A stretch of 64,000 nt of DNA from Neoceratodus forsteri (taxonomy: Eukaryota; Chordata; Ceratodontiformes; Ceratodontidae). How positions within the stretch are numbered: position 1 is the first letter of the stretch; every line of letters begins with the position of its first letter. Positions 47,134-59,100 of the stretch are shown piece after piece. Below the pieces are notes generated by a model. It searched no databases. It was not told the origin of the DNA and was given only the letters and a program-made list of their open reading frames with translations. The position numbers were made by a program, and so were the translations under genes. The DNA lies in the NCBI GenBank assembly GCA_016271365.2, contig JADMNL010000022.1, positions 224,602,501 to 224,666,500 of the forward strand, written 5' to 3'.

Positions 47134-50100
47134 TCCATCTCCCTCTAATCCTAATTTCTTTGCTTCACTGGAGTGGGATATCACTGTTTTTTCTTCACAC
47201 TCCCTTATTTTGTCAGGGGACTGGATGGAACATCTGTTTCAATAATCGGGAGGATAGGATACCTCTGTCCAGAGGGCCTCTGTCCAGGGCTCAGATTGCC
47301 TTGAACAGATTACTAGAGGTTACGGCCCTGGTAGACCCACTCAGAACTCACTCTACTGAGAGCACTAATATGACATTTTACTCTTCGGACCATAAGCGTC
47401 AATCTCACATTGATTTTGTTTTGCTAAACAGGGAGGCACTTAGGGAGGTTAAGGAAATGACAACTGGGGTAGAATTTTCTCGGATCTTTCCCTTATTCAA
47501 CTGATATGGGAGCCAAAACCTACCCCTCCTAGACCATATAGGTGGAGGCTGAATGATTCCCTATTGACAGAGATCTCAGTACGGAATAAACTAGAGGAAG
47601 CCCTTCTAGAGATCATTCAGCAGCAACTGCCTACGCTTCAGAATAAAAACTTGGCATGGCCAACTTGTAAGGTGTTGTATGCAGAGGTTGCGCAGGGTTT
47701 TGCAGCACAGAGAAATAGAATGAGACGTGCAAAAGTGGAGTTCATTTTGGGGGCAACTGAATCGCTGACTCCATTGGAAGGGTCCTCCAGGGAAATAGAT
47801 ACTGAGCTTAAAAGTCTAAGAGGGGAAATGGCGGACATCCTGTATGGTAAAGTAGAATTCTGGTTAGAAAAGATTCAAGCTAAATATCTAATGCAGAGAG
47901 ACATGCCTGGTCGCCTTCTAACAGTTAGAGTTAAGGAGTGGGAGCCACTAGAACAGTCACCTCTATACAGTATGCTGGACAACTTTTAACAGACCCTCGG
48001 AAAATGGCGGACACCTTTGCGTCCTATTTCAAAGAAATATATCAGGCAAGAAACTTTGCTGGAGAAGAAGAAATCAAAACATTTCTGGAGGGAATTCTGC
48101 TACCAGTCCTAGACTTAGCACAGGCCAGGGAGTTAGCGGCTCCCATAAGAGCATCTGAGATAATCGCAGTGGTGCAATCTCTGCCCTCTGGTAAAACTCT
48201 GGGGCCAGATGGACTTACAGCTAAGTTTTATCAGACACATCTCCATACTATACTTCCCATACTTCAGCATTTTTTTAGTACTATAATGCAAGAAGGGGTG
48301 TGTTACCCTCCTTTATACCAGGCATATATTGCACTTGTTCCAAAACCAGACAAGCCTAAGGACTTACCTGGCAGTTATAGTCCTATAGCCTTGATGAATC
48401 AAGATATTAAGATCCTTATGAGGATTTTGCCTGATAGAATTTTGAGCATTGCCCCAACTTTAATTAGTTAAGAGCAAGTGGGATTTATGCCGGGTAGGGG
48501 GGAACATGACACCCTTAGGAAATTACACCACATATTCAGTTATGCGCCGTATTCCCAACTGTCCCTAGCTTTGATATCTTTAGATGTGGAGAAGGCCTTT
48601 GACATCGTCTCCTATCCTTTTCTTTTTGCTACACTGGAGAAGATGGGTTTTCCAGAGGGCCTTCTCAGAGGTATCAAAAACTTATATACAGCTCCTACGG
48701 CCAGAGTATTGTGTAATGGCTGTTTCCCAAGAGATTCAACTAGAAAATGGGACCTGACAAGGATGCCCCCTCTCACCGATATTGTTTAACATATACCTGG
48801 AACCCTGTTGAAAGCTATTAATAGGGACGGTCATTTAAAGAGGATTACAATAGCGGGGAGGGAGCTAAAATTTTCAGTCTTTGCCAATTATATACTTCTC
48901 CATTTACAAGATCCAGCATCAAGTTTTGAAAGAATAGTTGATATAATCAGGCGATTCTCTAAAGTCTCGAATTATAAACTAAATTTGACTAAGACTCAGA
49001 TTCTCCCTCTGACGCCACATGTCTGCAGGACAGATTTTGCACCACTGCAATTACAATGGGCAACAGACAGGATTAAATACCTGGGCATATGGATAACAGC
49101 TAGCATGGAGGAAGATAGTGCAACAAATATGGATGGGGTCCTGTCAGCAATTAGAGGGGGACATACTAAGATGGAATAAGCTTCTTCTGAACTTTGCGGC
49201 TAGACTGGGACTCATTAAAATGAACCTATTGCCTAGGTTATTATATCCAGTATATTTAGCCCCATATAGCATTTCCAAAACCTGGTTTAGTACAATTAGG
49301 AAGCTGCTCTCTGAATTTCTATGGAATTCTAAGCCTCCTAGGAAAAAGCATAGTATCCTGTGCCTACCGCATGCCTTGGGGGGGGATTAAACTGCCTGAT
49401 CTTCATTTATACTACGTAGTGGGGCAGCTGGGTCTTATTGAAATTTGGAAGGGGAGACTTATATACCAACCTGGCTACAAATAGAGAGGCACATGTTAAA
49501 TGATTCCGGCCTCTCTCCAGAGGTGTTGCTTTTTGCTAATTTAGAGAAAGGCCTTAAAAGAGTATTCTGGAATCCAATTGTTAAATCGGCAAGGGCTGGC
49601 AGTCACTTCTTACTCCTGCCCAGAGAAAGGACCAAATGAAGACCCGAGACCAACCTGTGCTAGGTAACCCTAATTTAATAATTGGGGGTCAGGTAATAAA
49701 TAAAAGCTGGGCTGATCAGCTGTTGGGTCTGAAACTAAAGGATGTTATCAAAGACAATAGGGTAGATCTCCCAGCCTGGTGTGAAGAAATGTCTTTTTTC
49801 AGAAGGTTGCAACTCACACAAATGCTGGAGGGGATATGGAGAAGGCTTGGGGACTCCTCAGGCAATCCGTTCACTTGGGACAATTTAAAGGAAGTCGATC
49901 CTACATCTAACTTTCTTTCAAAAATATATAAGGTGCTTCTGGACTATCTTAGCCTGAACTGTCCTATAAAGGTTTCATAGTGGGACAGAATGTTGGCCCC
50001 CCGGAGCCTTGCCTGGGACAATATCTGGAAGAGTAACAAATATATACCTATCCCCAAATATAAGATTATGCAATTTTTTATTGTCTCTAATATGTATTTC

Positions 50101-51104
50101 ACCCCTGTGAAACTATGTAATAGACACCTTAGACAGACAGACCTGTGTTTTAGATGTGAAGTGGGAATAGGTGACCTCCTGCATGTGTTGTGGGAATGTA
50201 GTAAAATATCGCCTCTCTGGGTTGAAATTAAACAGCATATGGACCCTTTGTTGGATTATTCAGAATGTATACTACCGGAAATTTGTATCTTAGGTGACCT
50301 CTCACAAATCTCAAGTGCCACACCCAAATACCATCTCTCTTTGATGACAGCGATTCTCAAATCCTTTTTACTACAACATTGGAAAGATGACCATGTGTAT
50401 GCTCATGATCAATGGGTGAGAGACCTTATTGGGGCTTTGGGTAGAATAAAGAGGCATCTTTACTTGGAGGGTAGAAAAGGGCTTTATGCTTAAAGATGGT
50501 CGACACTAGAGGCGATTTATTCACTGCAGGTTAGAAATACCCAAACACAGGCCTGTCTGTCGGGTTGTGATTAGCAAGAGAAAGTTATATTGTAGTGAGA
50601 TACAGTCATATATGGAACTATGTTGGTCTAAACGGCTATATTATCTGCTTCTTTTTCTTGGGGTGAGGTGGTTTAGGTACAAGGGTAATAGGATGAAGGT
50701 CTTGGTCTGATAGGGATTATAGGGGGATGGGGACTCTCTCTTTCCAGGGGACACAGCAGGGAGCCACCTCCTGGGTGGACTGCTACTTAGGTTGAGGCTC
50801 TGGTTTGATACCTTTAGTAGGTAACAGGATTTATGTTATAGGGGTTATACCTATGTTTATTAAGTTTATTTGCTGATCCTGTTACTTTAAGATACAGATA
50901 CTATAGGAATATATCATTGATATGGAGGATGGTCCCACTAGCTGTGTATGTATATAGGTGTTTTGTACATAGTTTACACAGTCAGTTTGGGATTGTGTAC
51001 CCTGGTTCATCCAGGTATATGTATGTCTGTCTAAAGTTTGAAAAACAAATGAAGAAGTTTATAAAATAATAATAATAATAAAAAAAACAGATTGCAAAAG
51101 AAAT

Positions 51105-51536
51105 ACTTTTTTGTTTCAAGATGGCTTAATTTACCTCCTTGTACTTTGAGCTAGGTAAGTGTCTATAAGTGAGAAGCACATGACTTCACATTGCAGCTTG
51201 AATTTGTAAGATACAGCAGAGCAACAAGACGGCTTTGGTCCTGCTATCAAGCAGGGAGTGGGTAAAAGGGAGAGAGACACACAAAAAAGAAAACTCTGTA
51301 GGAATGATGGGTGCTTGTGAGACAATTTTAATCTGTCTTTTCATTTCTCTGGTTCAGACCTCAGGTGGGGACAAGCGATGTGATGGATTGACTATTTCCA
51401 GACTCACTGTGTTGTTGAGAATAATTTCTACAATACACTAGCAATCAAAACTTTCATTATTTTCTTCGTCATACTTCTTAATTTTAAGTAGAGTATTTAC
51501 AGTGAAGCTTGTCAGGGTTAAACCCTGACATAAACA
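51105..51536. other. short non-coding spacer
   Basis: Sequence between the L1-A target duplication and a CR1 fragment. No coding similarity was recognised. Two overlapping short frames (51131-51325 minus, 51235-51441 plus) have no domain. Confidence 0.45.
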
Positions 51537-52045
51537 GGATGGAGGCAGTCCAGAGGAGGGTAACTAAAATGGTGCAGGGTCTGTACAAGAAGCCATACAA
51601 AGAAAGACTAAAGGTGCTTAATATGTATACCCTCAACGAAAGAAGGGTGGGGGGGATATGATAGAAACTTTCAAATATCTCAAGGTATCAATTAAGTCCA
51701 CGAGGGTAGCATCTTTCAGAAAAAAAGAGATGTGCAAGAACAAGGGGGCACAATTTGAAGATAGAGGGGGGACGGCTCAAGCACAAAGTGAAGAAGTATA
51801 TTTTCATGAAGAGGGTGTCGGAGGCATGGAATGACCTTCCTGAGGTGGTCATGGGGTCAAAAACAGTAGGGGAATTCAAGAATGCATGGGAGAGACATAA
51901 GGCAATTCTGGTGGGGGGTAGGAGGAAGTAGACTGTTGGTAAACCAGGATATGCAGCTTATCCAATGGGCAGAAAAATGGGTAGACTGGGTGGGCAAAGC
52001 AGTCCTTATCTGCTGTCAAAGTCTATGTTTCTATGTAACCCAAAT
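51537..52045 (+). mobile_element. CR1 LINE 3' fragment, plus strand
   Basis: The 3' end of the reverse transcriptase gene: EAVQRRVTKMVQGLYKKPYKERL, LNMYTLNERR, FKYLK, WNDLPEVV, then a short 3' UTR with GGCAGAAAAATGGG and a tail TCTATGTTTCTATGT at about 52022-52035. Frameshifts near 51660 and 51750. Same subfamily as the minus-strand CR1 at 31793-34700. Confidence 0.9.
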
Positions 52046-52351
52046 CTGCAGCATACTGCAGCAGAGTTACTACGGTAAACAATACAATTTCAATGAGAAT
52101 TAGTCCCTTTTGTCATGCAGGAAACTGTGACACTGCACTTCGTTCTGGCAGGCTTCACTGTAGTTTGGATATGAGTGGATCAGGTTTGGTTCTGGAGAGG
52201 TGGCCACATCTACAAACAAACTGCCTGCAATCTATAGCATTGCGCCACCTGATGGCTGCATAATGAAAACAATATGCAAGCTTACACACATCACTGACAT
52301 TCACTCAGGGCACCTCAAACTTTTGGCCAACTACAAACAGAATACACACTA

Positions 52352-52800
52352 GTTAAACATAGAAGCATAGAATTTGATGACAGATAAGTACCGCTTGGCC
52401 CACCTAGTCTGCCCATTTCCCTATCTTATGGATAAGCTGAGGATTCTAGTTAGTCAACAGCTTACTTCTTTCTACCCCCCACTAGAACTGCCTTATGTCT
52501 GTCCCATGCATTCTTGAATTCTCCTACAGTTCCTAACTCTACAACCTCCTCAGTAAGGCTGTTCCATGCATCCACGACCCTCTCTGTGAAAAAATACTTT
52601 CTAACATTTCCTCTGAGCCATCTGCCATCTTCAGATTGTGCCCCCTTGTTCTTGCACATCTCTTTTTCGGAAAGATGCTACCCTCTTGTACTTTAATTCC
52701 CTTGAGATACTTGAAAGTTTCTATCATGTGCCCCCACTCCCTCCTTTCTTCAAGAGTATACATATTAAGCTGCTTTAGTCTCTCCTCGTATGTCATCAAA
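52352..52800 (-). mobile_element. CR1 LINE 3' fragment, minus strand
   Basis: The tail appears on the plus strand as AAACATAGAAGCATAGAA at 52356-52375. On the minus strand it encodes YEERLKQLNMYTLEERR, ETFKYLKGI, KVQEGSIF and, in another frame, RKYFFTERVVDAWNSL. It faces the plus-strand fragment at 51537-52045, so the two form an inverted pair of the same family about 310 bp apart. Confidence 0.9.
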
Positions 52801-52984
52801 ACACTGGCAATATCCATAGCCCAGGCATGCATTGGGAACTTGTTTAACTTCCCAGTTAAAACTTGGAAAACAGAGCAGCTTGGATATGATACTGGCATCT
52901 CCTACTTGAGGGCAACCAACAGACAAGATTATTTATGTGTAGCTGCTCAAGCTATGGGGATACCCTACTGAGTCTCTGTAGTTT

Positions 52985-53995
52985 AAGTGGTGCAAAGAGT
53001 TGGGACAGGAAGTATCCCCCTAGAGATGGAACTGGTGCTAGACAGGCATGAAATAAGCTTCCAGAGACACCAAAAGCTGCTTCATGCAATTCAAAATACT
53101 GCATCAGTGGCACAGGACACCACAAAAACTATATAGGTGGAGACTGTCTAACATGGAAAATGTGGGAGATACCTAACTGTAATACATAATATTACACACA
53201 TAACCTGGGAATGCCCAGTACTAAAGCCCTACTGGGATGGCATCCAGGCCACTTGTGCACAACTTTTCAGTCCTCAATTTGCCCTTACTAGCTTGGTGGT
53301 GATTCTGGGATTAATTGGTGAGGGGTATATAAGGCAGGTGATTGCACCTCAATCAAAGAAGTGGTTACATAGTACTCTGATGACAGCAAAATGAATACTG
53401 CTCAGGCACTTGTGGTGCTGGTGGTGGGGGTGGCGTTGGGGGCAAACCTTGCCTGCACTACCAGAGAGGTTGCAAGAGCTGGGAAGGATGGATAGTTTGG
53501 AGCATGTACATTGTGCAGTAACTGGCAGAATGGTAGATTTTGATGATATCTGGGGCCCATACCTCACCTCAGTGAACTGTCAAATTGTTCAAGGACACTA
53601 TATGCCTAACCTACCTTCCAGTCTGCCAAGATGATTAAAGAAGCCCCTGGACAGAGATATGAGCTTGCTGATTCTGTCTAGATCCTGTTCTTCCTCCCCT
53701 TCCCCCTCTCTACTACCCTCCCAGACACAATGAAGAATTTTCTGCACTCCAATACTAATGTCCTTTTGTCAAGGCTAACTTTCTCACATGCATATTTCTG
53801 TTCTGAGATCTACTACAGGGATATTTCTTTATTCATGCATGCATGTGTTTCTGTAATGTATGTATTCCAAACTGATCAACATTAGCATTGTATTTCCATG
53901 GAGCAAGGCCCAGCTAGCAGTCTTCTATGTTCTAATGTGTTAACCTGTACCCTTTTCCTTATTTAAAACTCAATAAACTTTGAATTAAAAAATAG
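52985..53995 (+). mobile_element. L1-clade LINE 3' fragment
   Basis: Encodes the C-terminal end of an L1-type ORF2: an ITWECPVLKPYWDGI-like block near 53200, LTSLVVILGLIGEG, SKKWLHSTLMTAK, and LPERLQELGRMDSLEHVHC near 53460-53520. A 3' UTR with AATAAA (53972-53977) and a short A-rich tail follows. It is strongly 5'-truncated. Sequence differs from L1-A and L1-B at these blocks, so it is a third lineage. Confidence 0.8.
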
Positions 53996-56339
53996 AAAGC
54001 GGTTAGTAATTTTTATTTAAATCTTAGATTATTAATGTTTTTGGTTAAACAAAAGACTAGTGTTGTAGTTTTTATGTTTACTGTGTAGAAGCCCCTTTGC
54101 TGCCAAAGAAAATGTGCTAGAAATATTTATTTAAATATAGGTGAATAATATTTTAACATTTCTTGATTTCTCCATATACAGTGTATTAGGGACCAGTTTC
54201 ATTCCTTATCCTGCAGTGCCATCTTGCAGCCATTGTTTCCTTCTCTTTATAAGAAAATCACATTAAATATAACTATACATGTTTTACTTATTTAATATGT
54301 TTGTGTTCCACAGAGTTTCTGATTTGTTAATGTATTCATGCTGCATGATGTCCTAACTGCAATACAGTAACTGATATTGCACTAAAAGTTCCAAAATGAG
54401 TCTGAAACATAAAGTTCAAGACATACAGTGTATGTCCTGGGGAACTTAAGGGGTTAATTTTCTGCAGTTTGTGGAAAACAAATCCACGATTTATGCAAAC
54501 CATGTAACACTAATTCATGTTTTAAATGAAAATGCTTTTGGAATTCTGTGGAATTTATCAAAAAATTCCAAAATGCATTTTGGAAACATAATTACTATAC
54601 CACCTGAATTCTGCTGGTGGAATTCTTCATTCCACAAAGCTATACTACCCACATTTATATGTTATGGCTAGATAAGAATTTAGAGATACAGGAATACATG
54701 GTAAGCATGCTGAGTTTGCCAGCAAAGAACTCAATGGGCCAAAGGACTTCATCCTTTCCTACTTTCATATATTTATTTGAAGAGGGAAATAGTGACACTC
54801 AGTGGCCAAAAAATATTAAATGAACTGATGCACTCAGAGTTGACACATGAAACTAGAACACATAATTGTGTCTATTCTAACGGATAAGGAACGTTTCACT
54901 GCTTCAGCAATGTTGTAAAAAATGTGCTTTACTATTAAATTGTTGAACTATTGAATGTATCTATGTGTCTGAGAAATGGGTTAGTACAGTTAAATTTAAG
55001 GTTTCATGACTGTATATAAAAATGACCATTTTGATAGTCTATATTTTGGCCATTACTAAAATCTGTAGTTAAGATTTATAAGCACTGTCTTGCCATTTGT
55101 GTCTTTAATCTTTGAAATTTTAATTTAAAATGAGTATAATAGATTTCCTAACAGAATATTATAAAAGATTTTTAATTATAACACTACAGTTCACTCAGAA
55201 GATATGTTTTCACAAAAAAAAAAGTCTTCCAGAAAGTGTGATTTTGAAAGCTGAAATGTTGAGATTAAAGACCATTTTCATATGTGTGAAGTTTTTTTTT
55301 GTATCACATTCATATAACATGAAGACAGGGAAGCAATAAAACCTGATGGTATGTTGGTTATGTTCTGATAAAAGCACATCTAGGGGTGTAGTGAGGTATG
55401 AAACCACAGGCTGAGTGCCTTACTGTCCCTAGACGTGCATTTATCTGACCGTAACCCAGACCCCACAATGTGTCATTGTGCTTGTAAAATGTGTATATGT
55501 TGAGAAACTGTCTTATTTTTTAAAGAATTACTAAAACAAAACAAAAAAAACTGTTATTTTATTTAAAATATTCACTTTTGCTTGTGGTAATGTTCTACTT
55601 GATGGTGTCACTAGGGGTGCTGTGGTGTGCTGCAGGTCTCTGCCATGGGTCTCTGGCAAGACCTCAGTTTCCTGACTCGCATACCAGCTGCATACTACCA
55701 TCTGCAGTAGCACTTTTCACCAAAGTCCAATTTGTCTTTCTGTACTTCTGGGTTTAAAGGGAGTTCATATACTTTGTAATGCCAGGGGCTCAGCAGGGGA
55801 ACAGAGAGATTCGAGGGGTACAGAGAGTGGATTTCTGCACTACAAGCAACACAATAAGTGTTGTGAGTGTTTAGTTTTACTTTTCCAGCATCTGATTTTG
55901 CTCACTAAATAAAAACAATGGCAGCAAAATAATTTGCAGTGGTATTGACTGGATATGTACTCTGTTGCAGGCACAGTATGAGCACTTTTTTATGCTACTG
56001 TTTAAGATTAAAAAAAGACATAGTTGGTAAAGTCTGTCAGCCAATCTGATTGCTTTACTGTCTCTACCCATTTTATAAAAGGGTTTAAAATGTGCCCAAT
56101 GATTGTTAATACTTGAAAGTGTTATATCTTGTTAAATGTGAGCCCTGTGAATTAATTGTATGCATGAAATGTTTTTCTTTGGAATGTTTACTGCTGATGT
56201 ATGTGCATTCTGTAATATAGGAATGTCTATAAACAGCCCTAGTTGTCTTCTCTGGGTCACTTTTGAAAATGAAGTTGGTTCTCAGTGAGCCTCTAAAAGT
56301 TATGGATAACTTCCTTCCCACCCAATGGTTGTAGGAGGC
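53996..56339. other. AT-rich non-coding spacer
   Basis: No protein similarity on either strand. A patch at 54455-54650 is rich in GGAATTC-like words, reminiscent of 26280-26600. The short frames here have no recognisable domain. Confidence 0.45.
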
Positions 56340-56640
56340 AACATGGGTTGAAGCAATCTTGGAAGTCATAATTTCCAGACAGAGTAATATCAGGGATATT
56401 ATGACAGAGGAACCAATATTACAAAGTGACCACAACACAGTCAAGTTTAACATTGTGCTGTATTCCCAGAAACCAAATCCCAGCAGTGCTGTAACTGATT
56501 TTTTGAACACTGACATAGAAAACAAGCATTTGTCAATGCCGAATGTTGACTTGCTGGCATTGGCATTGGCAGTGTGGGAGTTAGTGAGATGCATAATAGG
56601 AATGGCAGTGAAGAATTGGACTGACACTAAACCCCACCAC
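56340..56640 (+). mobile_element. CR1-group LINE endonuclease fragment
   Basis: One open stretch with RQSNIRDIMTEEPILQSDHNTV, the last endonuclease block (SDH), followed by VKFNIVLYSQ and a connector. This is an isolated fragment of about 300 bp without RT. It abuts a palindromic repeat on its right. Confidence 0.65.
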
Positions 56641-56990
56641 TACCCTGAAGAGACTGACAGGCATTGGGAGTGTGCCTTTGGGTGGTCGGCCATAACATTC
56701 ATGCCATTTCACCTCACCCTACCCTGCAGACACTGACAGGTGTCACGGTATGCCTTGGGGGCTTTGGGCCTTACGCACACCCCATTTTATAAGGTAATAT
56801 GATGAGATGGTTGCAGTATAGGAAAATGAGGTGAACTCTGGGGCTGAAGACTCCAGGGCACACCTTGATGCCTGTCACTGTCTGCAGGGTGAGGGTGGGG
56901 GTGGAATGGCATGGGCATTATGGCCGACTATCCCAAGTCACACCCCTGATGCCTGTCAGTCTCTATAGGGTGGGGCATTACAGTTGGAAA
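56630..56990. repeat. imperfect palindrome with ~130-bp arms
   Basis: The left arm (about 56636-56755), with GACTGACAGGCATTGGGAG and GGTCGGCCATAA, is matched by the reverse complement of the right arm (about 56850-56975), which holds TTATGGCCGACTATCCC and GATGCCTGTCAGTCTC. About 90 bases lie between. The arms differ at scattered sites and could form a long foldback hairpin. Confidence 0.75.
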
Positions 56991-57850
56991 CTCTAATGTC
57001 CCTGACATTTGTTGGTATTTTCACTCCAGATATTCAGCATGGGCTTTCTGTGACCCCACCTCATGAACAGTGGCACTATCAGTTCATTACCTGAAAGGTT
57101 ATTTAACACAGCAACTGCACCATTTGGTGCCACAGGTGCGAAAACACATTTCAGGCAGGATGTGAAAAATGACAGCTTTGCATAAGGTGGTGTAAAAATA
57201 TGGCAATGTTGAAAATCTGGAGTGAAAATGTGAAAAATTGGCAATGTTACGAGTGTGCGTAGAAACTGCTCAACGCACACCTGTAATGGAATCATTTTTT
57301 TGAATTTTTTCACCAAATTTTCAACATGCTCATTTTTGGACCTCTCCTCTTGAACAGTGGCACTGTGATTTTGTTAATCTGTAGCAAAAGTTTGATTTCC
57401 CACAGAGACAGTGCCATTCTGCACCACAGGTGTAAAAGCACATTTTGGGCATGATGTGAAAAATGACAGCAGTACTGTTCATAAGGAGGTATGAAACAAT
57501 GGCAATGTTGAAAATCTGGAGTAAAAATATGAAACATTGGCAAAGTTATGGGCATGCATAGAAAATGCACAATGCACGCTTATAACGCAGTCATTGTTTG
57601 GAATTTTTTCACCAAATTTGCAACATGGACTTTTTTGGACCTCCCCTCATGAACTGTGGCACTGTCATTTCATTAATCAGTCCCAAAAGGTGATTCCACA
57701 CAGCAACCACGAAATCACCTTTTGGAACTGAGTAACGAAATGACAGTGATATGTTTATGTGGTGGGGTCCCAAGAACCCCATGTTGAAAATTTGGGGCCA
57801 AAATTCAAAAAAATGGCAGAGATATCAATCTGAGTTGAAAACTCCCATTA
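56990..57850. repeat. tandem repeat, ~290-bp unit, about 3 copies
   Basis: The core GAACAGTGGCACT recurs at about 57064 and 57351, and as GAACTGTGGCACT at 57652, a spacing of about 288-301 bp. Each unit also contains TGTGAAAAATGACAGC-like and GGCAATGTTGAAAATCTGGAG blocks. Copies are clearly diverged. It follows directly after the palindrome. Confidence 0.8.
57605..57800. repeat. hairpin-forming inverted repeat in the last satellite unit
   Basis: Perfect inner arms CCAAAAGGTGATT (57683-57695) and AATCACCTTTTGG (57713-57725) flank a 17-base loop. Outer parts also pair: CACTGTCATTTC with GAAATGACAGTG, and CCAAATTTGCAACATGG with CCATGTTGAAAATTTGG. The whole covers about 195 bp. Confidence 0.85.
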
Positions 57851-58269
57851 TAAAGCTTACCATCAATTCTTCAGTTTGTTGTTTGCCTTTGAAGAGTGCA
57901 GACATGTCCTGCGCCACAGAGGATCACTGCTCCCAACCTCAGGAGGTAAGTATGGGTGAGGGGTGGGGGGGTGCAGGAAGGTGGGTGTGCAGAAAGAGGG
58001 TGCGGGTTGGGGAGGAGGATGGGGAGACCACGAGGGACCATTTGCTGTTTTACAGGGTAAATAAAATAAAAAGAATATGGGGGACTGTTTTTTTCTATTT
58101 TTCTATTGCCCTTTTTTTTCTTCATATCGCTGTTTGCTCCTCTGTTGTCACCTATGCCATACCATTGTACCTTGTCAGCTCCCAACCCTGTCGGCTTCTC
58201 CCCCCAGTGTCTTACCAGTGAGGATACACAAAAAGCAGGGACCAAGAGCATCAGGGTCCATCACACATG
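57851..58269. other. non-coding spacer
   Basis: Includes a G-rich stretch (57955-58015). The 156-codon frame 57751-58221 runs out of satellite DNA and shows no conserved domain. Confidence 0.45.
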
Positions 58270-58655
58270 GCAAAGGAGAGACATAGATTTTTCTGCTTGT
58301 TTCTTTGGTCCTGGCCTGGAGCTGTGGAGATACAGGAGATGCATGAGCATGGAGGAATGCATGCACTCCCAGAACCACAGATTCCCTTCACCCTCCTGAG
58401 TTAATGTCAGTCCTCTAGACCTCTGCTTTGACACACAGCCTTCACTGGGTGCCAGCCAAGAGGAGGAAACTTGTCTCTCCAAGCCAGGAGATAAGAGCAG
58501 CCCAGCAGTCACTACAATCAGATCCCAGCACTCTGCCCTGCTGATCCCTGGTGACCCAAGTTTGATCCTGAACATGAGTCATTGGCATGGCATGAAGTGT
58601 GGCGTCCAGTGCCTCAGCTCTTGGTGCCACTGGACCAGCTAGTGGGCATGTCCTC
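58270..58655 (-). mobile_element. SINE-like copy, minus strand
   Basis: Its minus-strand head (CCAGTGGCACC, GAGCTGAGGCACTGG, CGCCACACTTC) resembles the head of the SINE-like insert at 2670-3249. Later parts share only a few words, such as a GCATGCATT stretch. No tail or target duplication is visible. Confidence 0.5.
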
Positions 58656-59100
58656 TGAGAAGCTATTGGAAAGTCTTAATATGTAGTCTCCACAAGACAG
58701 AAGGGAGATGGGGATTTGATGGAAACATTCCAATACACGTAGGAGTACAATGAGGTACATTATAAGGAGTTGTTCAAGTTAAGGAACAGTTCCTCCACCA
58801 GGGGGCACAATGTCAAGCTGGAAGAGAGGAAATTTAAAAAGAACATTAGGAAGTATTTTTCACACAGCGGGTGGTAGGAGTGAATAGTGTACCGAGCAGA
58901 GGGGGCAATACTTGAATTATAGGTTAGTTAACAATATATGTACATGTGATATAGAAATGGAATGGCAGCAGAGATCTGTAGAGGTTTGTTAGTAACAAGA
59001 GTATGGGAGGAGATGAGAAAAATCCGAGGGGAAGACTAATTTAGTGTCATACATTTTTGGGCATTACGATAGACTGGACAGACTAAAATCCGTGCCCCTG
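58656..59100 (+). mobile_element. CR1 LINE 3' fragment, heavily decayed
   Basis: Sequence equivalent to the thumb region: a LNM-type start near 58670, AGACAGAAGGGAGATGGGGA, GGGGGCACAATGTCAAGCTG, and AACATTAGGAAGTATTTTT followed by the FT-type block. A GACTGGACAGACTAAAATC tail lies near 59070-59090. No frame stays open for long. Confidence 0.7.

Larger units (their letters stand above)
38600..50493 (+). pseudogene. L1-A ORF2 (endonuclease, reverse transcriptase, Cys-rich end), split
   Basis: The endonuclease begins with VKIISWHIKGLRG and IAALQETQ (to 38747). It resumes after L1-B at 46188, continues to about 46406, and again from 47142, where SGDWME and the RQSHIDFVLL region lie. The RT runs from about 47500: LGPDGLTAKFYQ, ALVPKPDKP, SYSPIALMN, EQVGFMPGR (after a TAA at 48469-48471), LISLDVEKAFDIV, then FSVFANYILL, where the active-site Asp-Asp is replaced by Asn-Tyr (48880-48891). 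The Cys-rich end CFRCEVGIGDLLHVLWEC lies near 50150. Multiple frameshifts and stops. Confidence 0.88.
36433..51087 (+). mobile_element. L1-clade LINE 'L1-A', near full length, split by nested insertions
   Basis: Flanked by a perfect 17-bp target-site duplication CAGATTGCAAAAGAAAT (36416-36432 and 51088-51104). The right end is an (AAT)n/A-rich tail directly before the duplication. Removing the nested L1-B (38748-46176) and a probable 727-bp insert leaves about 6.5 kb: 5' UTR, ORF1, a ~1.1 kb spacer, ORF2 and 3' UTR. ORF1 has an in-frame stop. ORF2 has frameshifts and an inactivated active site (FANY). It belongs to the L1/Tx1 group by its ORF1 and ORF2 blocks. Confidence 0.93.

Noticed and set aside
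57751..58221. 156-codon plus-strand frame as a membrane protein
   Set aside because: Begins in satellite DNA; the hydrophobic stretch comes from T-rich sequence and no family is recognised.
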